A stretch of 64,000 nt of DNA from Geodermatophilus poikilotrophus (lineage in GTDB: Bacteria > Actinomycetota > Actinomycetes > Mycobacteriales > Geodermatophilaceae): contig NZ_FOIE01000002.1 of NCBI RefSeq assembly GCF_900111455.1, positions 527,663-591,662 on the forward strand. Direction: 5' to 3'. Below, in pieces: positions 24,692-33,681 of this stretch; position 1 is the first letter of the stretch; every line of letters starts with the position of its first letter. Below the pieces are notes generated by a model, which saw only the letters and a list, made by a program, of their open reading frames with translations, was not told the DNA's origin and did not search any database. The position numbers and the translations under genes are program-made.

Positions 24692-25844
24692 CCCCGTGTT
24701 CGACGACCTGTCCGTCGCGGAGCTGCGGCGCCGCGGCAGCCTCAAGTGGTCGCTGTACCCCGAGGCGATCGGCTCCTTCGTCGCGGAGATGGACTTCGGC
24801 ACCGCCCCGGCCGTCACCGAGGCGCTGCACGCGGCGGTGGACGCCGCGGCCTTCGGCTACCTGCCGCCGGCGCTGATGCAGGGCGTGTCGGAGGCGTACG
24901 CGGCGTGGTCGGCCCACCGGTACGGCTGGGCGGTGCCACCGGAGCGGGTGCGCCCCGTGGCCGACGTCCTCGCCGGGCTGGCCGCGGCGATCGAGCACTT
25001 CTCCCGGCCGGGCAGCCCGGTCATCCTGCCGACGCCGGCGTACATGCCCTTCCTCACGCTGCCGCCGGCGCTGGGCCGCGAGGTCGTCCAGGTGCCGATG
25101 GCGCTGGACGGCGACCGGTACGTCTACGACCTCGACGCGCTGGACGCCGCGTTCCGGGCCGGCGGGCACCTGCTCGTGCTCTGCAACCCGCACAACCCGA
25201 TCGGGCGGGTGCTGGAGCCCGCGGAGATGACGGCGGTCGCCGAGGTGGTGGACCGGCACGGCGGGCGGGTGTTCTCCGACGAGATCCACGCGCCGCTGGT
25301 GTACGAGGGACACCGGCACGTGCCCTACGCCTCCCTGGGCGAGGTCCCGGCCGGGCACGCGGTCAGCGCGACCTCGGCGTCCAAGGCGTGGAACCTGCCG
25401 GGGCTCAAGTGCGCGCAGCTGGTCCTGTCGAACTCCGCCGATGCCGACCTCTGGGCCCGGGTGGGGCTGCACGCCGAGCACGGCGCCTCGACCCTCGGCG
25501 TCGTGGCGAACACCGCCGCCTACACCGCGGGCGCCGGCTGGCTGGACGACGTCCTGGCCTACCTGGACGGCAACCGCCGGCTGCTGGCCGGGCTGGTCGC
25601 CGAGCACCTGCCCGGCGTCCGGTACACCCCGCCCGAGGGCACCTACCTGGCCTGGCTGGACTGCCGGGAGCTGGGCCTGGCCCGGCCCGGCGCGTTCTTC
25701 CTCGAGCGGGCCGGGGTGGCCCTGACCGACGGGATGCTGTGCGGCGCCGCGGGCGAGGGCGCCGTCCGGCTGAACGTCGCGACACCCCGGCCGGTGCTGA
25801 CCGAGGTCGTCGAGCGGATGGGCGCCGCGCTCGCCGCCCGCTGA
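24684..25844 (+). CDS. PLP-dependent aminotransferase / C-S lyase, MalY-PatB family
   Basis: A 386-residue fold-type I PLP enzyme. The Schiff-base lysine is K234 in SATSASKAWNLPGLKCAQ, the S-x-x-K-x-W-N-x-x-G pattern of MalY/PatB cystathionine beta-lyases. Supporting motifs are CNPHNPIGRV, FSDEIHAPLVY and a C-terminal Arg in VRLNVATPR. It would cleave cystathionine or cysteine conjugates, or transaminate. GTG 24684 overlaps the preceding stop by eight bases, so it forms an operon with the D-2-hydroxyacid dehydrogenase; the metabolic link is unclear. Confidence 0.87.
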   Translation: MPDPVFDDLSVAELRRRGSLKWSLYPEAIGSFVAEMDFGTAPAVTEALHAAVDAAAFGYLPPALMQGVSEAYAAWSAHRYGWAVPPERVRPVADVLAGLAAAIEHFSRPGSPVILPTPAYMPFLTLPPALGREVVQVPMALDGDRYVYDLDALDAAFRAGGHLLVLCNPHNPIGRVLEPAEMTAVAEVVDRHGGRVFSDEIHAPLVYEGHRHVPYASLGEVPAGHAVSATSASKAWNLPGLKCAQLVLSNSADADLWARVGLHAEHGASTLGVVANTAAYTAGAGWLDDVLAYLDGNRRLLAGLVAEHLPGVRYTPPEGTYLAWLDCRELGLARPGAFFLERAGVALTDGMLCGAAGEGAVRLNVATPRPVLTEVVERMGAALAAR

Positions 25845-25925
25845 GCACGGCCGACGGACCCCGGCGCCGTCCGACTCCGACCAGACGCTCGTGCGCGAGC
25901 AGAGGGCCACGCTCCTGCCGCGGTG

Positions 25926-26339
25926 TCAGCGGCCGCTCGATGCTGCTGCTGGCCCGACCGCAGCCGCCTGCTCCGGTTCCAGGTTCGCGAACGGGTGGTC
26001 GAAGACCAGGAGCCAGCCGCCGTCGGGCTGGCGCCGGGCGACCTCGGCGGACACGGCCGACATCGTCTGGTCGCCGGCCGTGAGCGTCCACTCGCAGCTG
26101 AGCGCGGCCAGATCGCCTGCCTCGTACACGTACCGGGTGCGCAGGCGCATCTGACCGTTCGTCCCGAGGACGTCCGACAACTCCTGCCGGACGGCGTCGA
26201 GGCCGGTGGCCACCGAGCCGTCTGCTCGGGGCATGGCGGCGTCCGGCGCGTACAGGGCCATGAGGCCGTCGAGGTCCCGACGGTTGAAGGCGGCCTCGAA
26301 GGCTGGGTGCATCTCCCTGGGCATGGGACCGGTGGGCAT
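25926..26339 (-). CDS. SnoaL-like / NTF2-fold protein 4
   Basis: A 137-residue NTF2-fold protein of the DUF4440/SnoaL kind: FEAAFNRRDLDGLMALYAPDA, a loop with AMPRADGSVATGLDAVRQEL, strands with YVYEAGDLAALSCEWTLTAG, and PDGGWLLVFDHPF. ATG 26339 follows AGGGAGG. Function unknown; such proteins are often ketosteroid-isomerase-like stress or secondary-metabolism proteins. It is convergent with the aminotransferase. Confidence 0.75.
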   Translation of the reverse strand: MPTGPMPREMHPAFEAAFNRRDLDGLMALYAPDAAMPRADGSVATGLDAVRQELSDVLGTNGQMRLRTRYVYEAGDLAALSCEWTLTAGDQTMSAVSAEVARRQPDGGWLLVFDHPFANLEPEQAAAVGPAAASSGR

Positions 26340-26739
26340 GAGATCGCCTCCCTGACGCCGGAGGACCGGCGGGCTGAAACGCAGTGGCGAGGAGGACCTT
26401 CGGTGAGCTGCGGCCCGGGCCGTGTGGTCCGGCACACTAGGCGGAGGACGTCACGGGAGCATCACCACGGCGTCACCACGGTCCGACCGGGACGACCCAG
26501 CCACCGCCCTGACGGAACGCGGTCGGCGATCGGGCCGCGCCGGCTGGACGTCGCCACCCGGGGTCACAGAGCCCGGTCGACCCGGGCGGACTGGGCCCGA
26601 GCGCGACCGCCCGTGGCCATCGAGCTGCAGCCGGATCGCCTCGTCGAGGACATCGCCGACGAGGGCTCTCCGGGACCTCGTCAGCGGCGGGCAGATGGGC
26701 GTCGGCGGACTCGTGCGGCCGTCCCCACGGTGGCCTGGA
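26340..26739. other. 400-base spacer, nothing confident
   Basis: No RNA or site recognised. On the plus strand a run of about 30 protein-like residues (around 26612-26700) is open but lacks a start with a binding site and runs into sequence antisense to the patatin gene. Confidence 0.4.
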
Positions 26740-27675
26740 TCAGCCGGGGAGCCCGGCCAGGAAGGCGTCCGCCTGCTCCCGCCCCGCGTCGAACAGCCGG
26801 CGGAGGAAGGCGGGGCTGCGGTCGAGCTTGCTGGGCAGGTCGAGGTCGAGGTCCAGGGTGATCTCCCGGACCTCGATGCGCCGGTACGGGGGGCCGAGCC
26901 GGTCGACCCAGTCGTTGACCTTGCGGATGCCGTACAGCTCCTGCCCGAGCGACAGGTTGCCGGCCAGCTCGTTGCGCCGGTCCGCGATGTCGCCGACCGA
27001 CCTCGGCTCGGTGGCCCGCGCGCGCGGGTTGATCCGGACCACCCAGATCTCCTCCGGGCCGGCGTCGGGCAGCTCGCGCACCGGCGGGTTCTGGCTGAAC
27101 AGCCCGTCCCAGTAGAGGCGGCCCCGCTCCTCGACGGCGCGGAAGAGCAGCGGGACGGCGGCCGAGGCCAGCACGGCGTTGACGGTGATCTCGCCCCGCC
27201 GGCTGGAGAAGGCCCGGAAGTCGCCGCTGAGGACGTCGACCGCGCCGACGAGCAGCAGCGGCTGGTCCTCCGGCGGGGACTCCTGCAGCCGGGCCAGCCG
27301 GTCGACGTCCACGTGGTCGGTCAGCAGGTCGGTGAAGGCGGGACCGGCGACGTCCGGGTAGAGGTAGGGGCTCACCGTCGGCAGGGACACCCGCCCCTCC
27401 AGCCGGGCCAGACCGACCAGCCAGGCGTTGGCCAGCTTCCCGCTCAGCGTGGTGGCCGCGTTGGCCTCCCAGAAGCGCTCCAGCAGCCGGCCGGCCTCGA
27501 CCGCGCCGCCGGTCAGCAGGCCGTACCAGGCCAGCAGTGCGCAGACCGCGCCACCGGAGGTGCCGGACAGCGCCACGACCCGGTGGTCGTCGTCGGCCAG
27601 CAGGCGCTGCAGCACGCCGCCGGTGAACGCCGTGTGGCTGCCGCCGCCCTGGCAGGCGATCGCGACCGTCCTCAT
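26740..27675 (-). CDS. Patatin-like phospholipase / acyl hydrolase
   Basis: A 311-residue patatin-family serine hydrolase. The oxyanion glycines QGGGSHTAFTGG are at residues 9-20, the nucleophile S40 sits in SGTSGG (G-x-S-x-G), and the catalytic Asp is in YWDGLFSQNPP (D-G dyad). It would release acyl chains from lipids. No signal peptide or membrane helix, so cytoplasmic or peripheral. ATG 27675 follows a GGGGGAGGGG stretch. The same-strand gene upstream is separate by about 100 bases. Confidence 0.86.
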   Translation of the reverse strand: MRTVAIACQGGGSHTAFTGGVLQRLLADDDHRVVALSGTSGGAVCALLAWYGLLTGGAVEAGRLLERFWEANAATTLSGKLANAWLVGLARLEGRVSLPTVSPYLYPDVAGPAFTDLLTDHVDVDRLARLQESPPEDQPLLLVGAVDVLSGDFRAFSSRRGEITVNAVLASAAVPLLFRAVEERGRLYWDGLFSQNPPVRELPDAGPEEIWVVRINPRARATEPRSVGDIADRRNELAGNLSLGQELYGIRKVNDWVDRLGPPYRRIEVREITLDLDLDLPSKLDRSPAFLRRLFDAGREQADAFLAGLPG

Positions 27676-27779
27676 CCGTGCCCCTCCCCCTCAGCCCGCG
27701 GTGTCCACCCTCTCCCAGCCGGACGGTCGCCGCCGCATCGGCACGTACCCGCCGGAGGTGCGCTCGCTCGTCCGCCGGG

Positions 27780-28067
27780 TCACCTGCCCAAGTGCAGGAT
27801 CACCCTCCCCTCGATGACCTCGGGCGGGCTCACCGTCAAGTCGGGCAGGTTCTGCCTGACCCAGTCCCCCGCCACGCGCGTGGACTCGGCCGCCCCGGAC
27901 TCGTCCTCGAAGACGCCGACGCTGAAGCCGCCGTCCGCTGTCCTCACCAGGTGGTAGCTGGTGAACCCGGGAACACCCCGGATCACCCGCTCGACGTCAT
28001 CGGTCCGCCGCTCCAGCTCGTCGAAGAGCTGCGACTCGCCCCTGTAGTGCCGGATGACCGCGTGCAC
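27780..28067 (-). CDS. Small ABM-like alpha/beta barrel protein
   Basis: A 95-residue protein with the ferredoxin-like alpha/beta fold of antibiotic-biosynthesis-monooxygenase-like proteins: VIRHYRGESQLFDELERR, VERVIRGVPGFTSYHLVRT, GGFSVGVFEDESGAAEST and VAGDWVRQNLPDL. Such proteins occur widely as unassigned stress-related proteins in actinobacteria. GTG 28067 follows GGAGGAGGG. No partner gene nearby. Confidence 0.72.
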   Translation of the reverse strand: MHAVIRHYRGESQLFDELERRTDDVERVIRGVPGFTSYHLVRTADGGFSVGVFEDESGAAESTRVAGDWVRQNLPDLTVSPPEVIEGRVILHLGR

Positions 28068-28341
28068 CTCGCCCTCCTCCACAGCTCGACGGTCGTCTGC
28101 AGCCCGAGGTCTCACCAGCCGGTGGCCCGCTGCGAAGACCCCGGGCGCCCACCGGGCCGTTCCTACGTCGTCCAGCGACGCCCGGTCACGGTGCCTGTCC
28201 CGCGGGTGCGCACATCGTCCAGCTCGGGTCGCAACGCCGAGGTGGTCATGGCGCCCCCTCGTCCGGTCAGGTCGTCCGCTGGCCATGGTCCGCCGGGCGC
28301 CGATGGCCCTCCAGGGACGAAAGGACCCCGCCGTCACGGAC
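28068..28341. other. 274-base spacer
   Basis: Lies between the ABM-like gene and the frameshifted dioxygenase, both on the minus strand. No gene or strong hairpin seen; it must contain the ABM-like gene's promoter. Confidence 0.35.
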
Positions 28342-29085
28342 TCAGCAGGACGGCGGAGCCGGGGGCGCACCGGTCGACGGGGTGCCCGCAGGGCCGCTCC
28401 CGGTCGGCGGGCCACCGGGGGCGCCGGAGGGCGCGCCGTCACCGCCCGAGCCGCCGCCGGTCGGGGTCGTGGAGGTGTCGACGCCGACCGCGAGGCGCAC
28501 GGTGTACCCGCTGCTGACGTCGCCGGTGACGGTGGCCAGCTGGCCGGCGCCGCCGTCGTCCCCGAAGACGTTGTCGCCGGTGAGGCTGACCCGCGACAGG
28601 TTGCCCACCGGCGCCTCGTAGCCGGGGTCGCGTAGACCGCCTCGCAGACGTCCTGGGGCAGCGCGACCTGGGAGGTGGCGAGGGCGTTCGTGGCATCGGT
28701 GATGCCGGCCTGGTCCGGGTAGACCTCGAGGTGGACGTGCGGCCAGCGCCCGTCGTAGCAGGCCGGGAACACGCTGGTGTAGCGGACGACACCACCGGCG
28801 TCGGCGACCTGCACGCCGCGCAGGTGGTTCTGGTCCTCGATGCCGGCGTAGTACAGCGAGTAGCCGCCCTCACGGGTGCAGTGCCAGACGTAGACCGCGA
28901 CGCCCTCGAAGGGGACCCCACCGTTCGCCAGGTCGCGGACGGTCAGCTCCAGGGTCATCGGCACGCCCTCGGCGGGGGCCGCTGTACTCCCCGGAGCTGG
29001 GGCGGATGTCGCTGCGGACGATGCCGCCCCCGTCCCGCAGCTGGACGCCACCTGAGAGGTCGCTGGTTGCAGCGCCCGTGCAGCT
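28342..29085 (-). pseudogene. Intradiol ring-cleavage dioxygenase-like gene with two frameshifts
   Basis: Three frames hold one continuous dioxygenase. The first has VRSDIRPSSGEYSG, the second AEGVPMTLELTVRDLANGG, VAVYVWHC, LRGVQVADAGGVVRY, FPACYDGRWPHVHLEVYP (Tyr and two His of the iron site) and DVCEAVYATP, and the third NLSRVSLTGDNVF with a Gly/Pro/Ser-rich tail. The shifts fall in G/C homopolymers: one extra base in the run at 28974-28978 and one missing in the run at 28624-28627. Together they restore the frame, so they may be sequencing errors or genuine decay. The N-terminus, expected to be a secretion signal, could not be defined. Homologues are secreted, of uncertain substrate. Confidence 0.72.
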
Positions 29086-29255
29086 CGAGGGGCCCACGCC
29101 ACCGAGTGCCGACGTCGCTGGGCAGCGACGTGCCCCGGGGCACGGGCACGGAGTCGGCCGGGAGCCGGTTCCCCCGATCCGGCACCACGAGCGGGATGGC
29201 AGGCAGTGGTCGCCCAGGTCAGCACGGAGCGCACGACCGCCGCGCACGTTCGGCG

Positions 29256-30152
29256 CTACGCGTCCCCGCTGGACCGCCCGACGTCGACCGTTCGCGGCAC
29301 CCGTGTCCGGGCGTCCTGGGGCCCGAGGAGCTCGAGGACGGTCGGGACCCCGTCCACCACCACGGCGTCGGCGCCCGCCTCGAGCAGCGCGCCCGCCAGG
29401 TGCGCGTCCGGGCACCAGACCATGAGGCGGCGCCCGGCGCCGTGGACGAACGGCAGCGTGCCGGCCACGGTGGCCGGGCCGACCGTCCCGCGACCGCGGT
29501 CGGCGAGTGACCCGACGTGCAGCCCGAGCACGTCGACGTCCATGTGCGCGCAGGCGGCCACCGCGGCGTCCAGGGGGAAGTGGTGCCAGGTGAGCCAGCC
29601 CAACGGCAGCGAGGGCGCCTGGGCGCGCAGCGTGCCCAGCGCCGGAGGGTCGAAGGAGGTGACGAGCAACGGGCGGCGGCCCGCCTCGGCCGCGACGACG
29701 GGACCGAGCAGGGCCGCGGTCGTGCGCGACGGCGGGCGCAGGCTGTCGTCGATCGCGGACTTGAGGTCCACGTCCAGCCCCACGTCGGGTGGCAGCTGCT
29801 CCAAGAGGGTGTGCAGCCGGAGCACACCGCGCCGGTCGGCCTCCACCGCGCTGACGTCGGACACGCGGACGCCGTCGGGGAACGTCTGGTCGTGGGCCAC
29901 CACCAGGACGTCGTCCGCCGTCCGCCGGACGTCGGCCTCCAGCCAGGTCATCCCCAGCGCGGCCGCCGCAGTGAAGGACCCGAGGGTGTTCTCACGGTGG
30001 CCGCGGACGACCCCGCAGCCCAGGCCGCGGTGCCCGATGACCGCCGGGCCGGCGCCGAACACGTGGGCGGCCGCGCGCGGGGACGCGGTCAGGGCGGCCT
30101 GGTGCCCACCTGTGGGCCCATCGCGTGGACGGGGCACCCCGACGTGCGTCAT
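29256..30152 (-). CDS. Glycerophosphodiester phosphodiesterase family protein
   Basis: A 298-residue GDPD-family enzyme that would hydrolyse glycerophosphodiesters to glycerol-3-phosphate and an alcohol. Motifs are VIGHRGLG (H-R-G), ENTLGSF, WLEADVRRTADDVLVVAHD (E-x-D metal site and second His), a central LDVDLKS and VTSFDPPAL, and DAVVVDGVP near the end. ATG 30152 follows GGGGGGA; no signal peptide is clear. The relic at 3859-4238 is a decayed relative. Residues 1-35 are an extension ahead of the barrel. Confidence 0.85.
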   Translation of the reverse strand: MTHVGVPRPRDGPTGGHQAALTASPRAAAHVFGAGPAVIGHRGLGCGVVRGHRENTLGSFTAAAALGMTWLEADVRRTADDVLVVAHDQTFPDGVRVSDVSAVEADRRGVLRLHTLLEQLPPDVGLDVDLKSAIDDSLRPPSRTTAALLGPVVAAEAGRRPLLVTSFDPPALGTLRAQAPSLPLGWLTWHHFPLDAAVAACAHMDVDVLGLHVGSLADRGRGTVGPATVAGTLPFVHGAGRRLMVWCPDAHLAGALLEAGADAVVVDGVPTVLELLGPQDARTRVPRTVDVGRSSGDA

Positions 30153-30269
30153 GAGCGGCGTCCCCCCGGTCCGGGACGGTGTCGAGCGAGCCGTGCTCCC
30201 CCATTCCACCCCCGTGGCCGGGGCGCGTCGATGGGGAGCGGCACCGGTCCGTCCGCGGGCGGCCAGGGA

Positions 30270-30851
30270 TCAGCCGCGCAGGGCCCGCACCAGCCGGCGG
30301 ACGCCGGTCCAGGTCGCGGCCGCAACGGCCACCCACGGCCCGGCGACGATGACCGGGTCGAGGAGCTGGTGCCGGACGTCGCTGCGCCCGCGCCGCGACC
30401 GCAGCCCGCCGCGGGTGAACTCCGTCCTCAGGCCGGTGGCCGGCATGTCGGGGCGCAGCGAGACGAACGACCGCAGGTGGCTGCCCCAGGCGTCGACCCG
30501 GTCACCGACGATCAGCAGCATCCAGTGCGCCAGCCGGCCCTCGCTGAAGCGGGTGTAGGCGAACCGCCGGATCGCCCCGGACAGACCGCTGAGCGGCTGG
30601 GCGGTGCCGAACACCGGCGTGACGAAGGCGTGCTCGACCGAGTGCTCGCGACCCTCGCCGCCGGGCTGCCGCTCCGGGAAGTCCCAGTGGGCGCCGGTGT
30701 CGGCCGGGTACTGCAGCTTCGGGTGCGACGGCCGGTCGGCGGGGTCGAGGTCGGCCCCCCAGCCGGGGATGCGGGCGCGCAGCTCCTCCCGGCTCGGGGG
30801 CGGGGTGCGCTTGTCCCGGAGGTAGGCGCTGGGGACGTCGGGGTGGGTCAC
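30270..30851 (-). CDS. Conserved protein co-transcribed with the zinc alcohol dehydrogenase
   Basis: A 193-residue protein from GTG 30851, twelve bases past the dehydrogenase stop, with GAGGAGG in the gap. Early residues are polar (KRTPPPSREELRARIPGWGADLDPADRP); a middle part has QPGGEGREHSVEHAFVTPVFG; the last 40 residues include a weak hydrophobic stretch (LLDPVIVAGPWVAVAAATW), possibly a membrane anchor. No family recognised. The spacing implies an operon and a possible electron-transfer or scaffold role for the dehydrogenase (inference). Confidence 0.68.
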   Translation of the reverse strand: MTHPDVPSAYLRDKRTPPPSREELRARIPGWGADLDPADRPSHPKLQYPADTGAHWDFPERQPGGEGREHSVEHAFVTPVFGTAQPLSGLSGAIRRFAYTRFSEGRLAHWMLLIVGDRVDAWGSHLRSFVSLRPDMPATGLRTEFTRGGLRSRRGRSDVRHQLLDPVIVAGPWVAVAAATWTGVRRLVRALRG

Positions 30852-30862
30852 GGTCGTCCTCC

Positions 30863-32011
30863 TCAGGCCGCGTCGGGCAGGATGAGCGGCTTGATGCAGC
30901 CGTCGAGCTTGCTGGAGAACACGTGGTAGGCCTCCGCGATGTGCTCCAGCGGGAAGCGGTGCGTCACCACCTCGCGCGGCGTCAGGTGGCCGTTGCGGAC
31001 GTGCTCGAACATCCGCGGCCACTGGCGCTTCACCGGCGTCTGGTTCATCCGCAGGGTGAGCCCCTTGTTGAGCGCGTCGCCGAACTTCACCGCGTTGGGG
31101 ATCGGCCCGTAGGCGCCGACGACCGAGATCGTGCCGCCCTTGCGGACGCCGTCGATGGCCCAGTTGAGCGCGACCGGTGACCCGCCCTGCACCTTCAGCT
31201 TGGTGCCGGTGACCTGCTGCAGGAAGTTGCCGTCGGCCTCCGCGCCCACCGCCTCGATGACGACGTCGGCGCCCAGATAGTCGGTCTGCTTCTTCATCTC
31301 GACCACGACGTCGTCGTACTCGTCGTAGTCCAGCGTCTCGGCGTGGGCCATCGTCCGGGCCTTCTCCAGCCGCTCCTGCAGGTGGTCGACGACGATCACC
31401 CGCCCGGCGCCCATCAGCCACGCCGACTGCGCGGCCACCAGGCCGACGGGCCCGGCCCCGAGCACGACGACGGTGTCCCCCTCGGCGATCTCGCCGAGCT
31501 GGGCGCCGAAGTAGCCGGTCGCCGCGGCGTCGGTGAGGACGACGGCGTCCTCGTCGTGCATCCAGTCGGGGATCTTCGCGGGGCCGACGTCGGCGAAGGG
31601 CACGCGGACGTACTGCGACTGCCCGCCGTCGTAGCCCCCGGTGGTGTGGGAGTAGCCGTAGATGCCGCCGACCGCCGTCGCGTTGGGGTTGACGTTGTGG
31701 CAGTTGGAGTACAGGCCGCGGGCGCAGAACCAGCACGACCCGCAGAAGACGTTGAACGGCACCATCACCCGGTCGCCGACCTGCAGGTTCTGGACCGAGG
31801 ACCCGACCTGCTCGACGACGCCGATGAACTCGTGGCCGAAGGTGTGCCCGATCCGGGTGTCCGGCATGAGGCCGTGGTAGAGGTGCAGGTCCGAGCCGCA
31901 GATGGCGGCCAGCGTGACCCGCACGATCGCGTCGTTGGGGTGCTCGATGGCGGGGACGTCCTTGTCCTCGACCCGCACCTTGTAGGGACCCCGGTAGACC
32001 ATGGCCCGCAT
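30863..32011 (-). CDS. Zinc-dependent alcohol dehydrogenase, formaldehyde-dehydrogenase-like
   Basis: A 382-residue medium-chain dehydrogenase. The catalytic zinc ligands are in ICGSDLHLYHG and GHTFGHEFIG, the structural zinc Cys cluster in CGSCWFCARGLYSNCHN, and the nucleotide site in VVVLGAGPVGLVAAQSAW. The extended segment after the cofactor site (ADVVIEAVGAEADGNFL) is typical of the glutathione-independent FdhA-like subgroup. It would oxidise an alcohol or aldehyde with NAD+. ATG 32011 is preceded by GCGAGGAGGTCCTGCG. It leads a two-gene operon with the unknown gene at 30270-30851. Confidence 0.87.
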   Translation of the reverse strand: MRAMVYRGPYKVRVEDKDVPAIEHPNDAIVRVTLAAICGSDLHLYHGLMPDTRIGHTFGHEFIGVVEQVGSSVQNLQVGDRVMVPFNVFCGSCWFCARGLYSNCHNVNPNATAVGGIYGYSHTTGGYDGGQSQYVRVPFADVGPAKIPDWMHDEDAVVLTDAAATGYFGAQLGEIAEGDTVVVLGAGPVGLVAAQSAWLMGAGRVIVVDHLQERLEKARTMAHAETLDYDEYDDVVVEMKKQTDYLGADVVIEAVGAEADGNFLQQVTGTKLKVQGGSPVALNWAIDGVRKGGTISVVGAYGPIPNAVKFGDALNKGLTLRMNQTPVKRQWPRMFEHVRNGHLTPREVVTHRFPLEHIAEAYHVFSSKLDGCIKPLILPDAA

Positions 32012-32251
32012 CGCAGGACCTCCTCGCGCTCGCGGGTGGCGGGGCGACCGCCGTCCGTCCACCGGATCGGCTCCCCGGCGTCCCCCGACCCTGACCGACC
32101 CGCCGTCCGGCGGCCAGTCGGGACGCCCGGGCACCGGTCCCCCGGGGGATGAGCCCGGCCGCGCCGCGGGGCCGGCCGCGGGCAGCGGTCGGCGGCGACC
32201 TGCTCGGCGCACGGAGACCACGCTCGCCGCCCCGGCCGTGAGCGGCCCCGG

Positions 32252-33073
32252 TCAGGACGGCCGGTCCCCCACGGCCACCGGCCGGTCCGGGTCGGCGCTG
32301 TACTGGGACCACGACCCGGCGTAGAGCCGTCCCTGCGGCAGCCCGGCGAGCTCCAGGGCGAGCAGGTCGTGGCAGGCCGTGACGCCGGAGCCGCAGTAGG
32401 ACACGACGTCGCTGTCGGCGGTCACCCCGGCCGCGGCGAACGTCCGGCGCAGCTCCTCGACCGGGCGGAAGCGGCCGCTGCCGTCCAGGGTGGCCCGGGT
32501 TGGCACGTTGACCGCCCCGGGCACGTGCCCGGCCCGCGGGTCGACCGGCTCCCGGTCGCCGCGGTACCGGTCGGGATCGCGGGCGTCGATCACCACCGCC
32601 GCCGGGTCGAGGACGTCCTCGACCCCCGCCAGCCGCGCGGCCGGCCACGGGCGGGGGGTGAACACCGCCGGCGCCGGTTCGGGCGCGGCCTGCTCCAGCG
32701 GTCCGTCCCAGGCGGCCACCCCGCCGTCGAGCAGGGCCGCCTCGTGCCCGGTCACGCGCAGCATCCAGACGAGGCGGGCCGCGACGACCCCGCCGGCGTC
32801 GTCGTAGGCCACCACGGGATCGGCGTCGCCGATGCCCAGCCTGGCCATGCCCTCGGCGAAGACCTCCGGCTCGGGTAGCGGGTGACGTCCGGCGCCGGGG
32901 GCGGCGGGCGCGGCCAGCCACCGGTCGAGGTCGACGAAGACCGCGCCCGGCAGGTGCCCGGCGTCGTAGGCGGCGCGACCGGACCGGCCGTCGAGGTACC
33001 AGCGCACGTCGGCCAGCACGACCTCGCGGCGGTGCGCGCGCAGCCAGGACGGGGCGACGACGGGAGGAACCAC
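32252..33073 (-). CDS. Sulfurtransferase with tandem rhodanese domains
   Basis: A 273-residue thiosulfate/3-mercaptopyruvate sulfurtransferase type protein. The N-terminal rhodanese domain (VVLADVRWYLDGRSGRAAYDAGHLPGA) is inactive by design. The C-terminal domain carries the catalytic C227 in SYCGSGVTA, after VIDARDPDRYRG and GHVPGAVN. The C-G-S-G-V-T loop is closer to thiosulfate:cyanide sulfurtransferases such as SseA. It would transfer sulfane sulfur to cyanide or thiols. GTG 33073 starts it. Downstream 32012-32251 holds no gene. Confidence 0.87.
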   Translation of the reverse strand: MVPPVVAPSWLRAHRREVVLADVRWYLDGRSGRAAYDAGHLPGAVFVDLDRWLAAPAAPGAGRHPLPEPEVFAEGMARLGIGDADPVVAYDDAGGVVAARLVWMLRVTGHEAALLDGGVAAWDGPLEQAAPEPAPAVFTPRPWPAARLAGVEDVLDPAAVVIDARDPDRYRGDREPVDPRAGHVPGAVNVPTRATLDGSGRFRPVEELRRTFAAAGVTADSDVVSYCGSGVTACHDLLALELAGLPQGRLYAGSWSQYSADPDRPVAVGDRPS

Positions 33074-33314
33074 GGCGGCGACCCTACGACCGCCCCTCCC
33101 TCGGGCCCGGCCGGACGCGCCTCCTCCCCGGCGGCAGGGTCGCTGCCGGCGGTGAGCAGGAACCGGTCCATCGGGGCGACCAGGCTGTCGCGTCCGGCCG
33201 GGTCACCCGCGCCAGCCCGCCGTCGGGCCGCTGCTCGGCCGGGACCCGGGCGACGTCGTCGGCGCCTCCGCCGGGGGCGTCGTCGACCCGGGCGATCGCG
33301 CCGACGAGAGGACC

Positions 33315-33545
33315 TCAACCGCGAGGGAGCAGGCTCAGGACGTCGTCCCGGGCGCCGACCTCGCCACTGCACAGCCCCTCGGCCTCCTCGAGGCGGCGAA
33401 CGGTCTGCCAGTACCCGGGGGCCCAGGCGCGCAGCACCAGCCCCTCCTCCGAGAACGCGATGAGCGCTCCCGCATCGGTGGCCATCATCCCGGCCTCCAC
33501 CCGCTCGTCCGTGTCCTCCCTGATCTGCACCGTCCACGCCGGCAT
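33315..33545 (-). CDS. Small hypothetical protein
   Basis: A 76-residue protein from ATG 33545, nine bases after GGGGGAG. An N-terminal WTVQIREDTDERVEAG strand is followed by ALIAFSEEGLVLRAWAPGYWQTVRRLEE. The composition looks like a real soluble protein, with no known family. Another ATG (33593) lies upstream in frame without a binding site. The stretch 33074-33314 beside it holds nothing I can name. Confidence 0.55.
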   Translation of the reverse strand: MPAWTVQIREDTDERVEAGMMATDAGALIAFSEEGLVLRAWAPGYWQTVRRLEEAEGLCSGEVGARDDVLSLLPRG

Positions 33546-33681
33546 ACCGCGCTCCCCCTGGCCCGGGGCATCTCCGTCCGACACCCGGTTCAAGAAACCA
33601 ACCGGGCGCGGTCCCCGGCCGTCAACGCCCCCAGGCGCGCCCTCGCCGTGAGTAGCGGAACAGCAGCGGGCGGATCCGGGC

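Noticed and set aside
21494-24817. Long minus-strand frame of over 1000 codons opposite the YdiJ-like gene
   Set aside because: It is a shadow of the FAD/Fe-S dehydrogenase on the plus strand; no domain and an Ala/Gly/Arg/Val bias.
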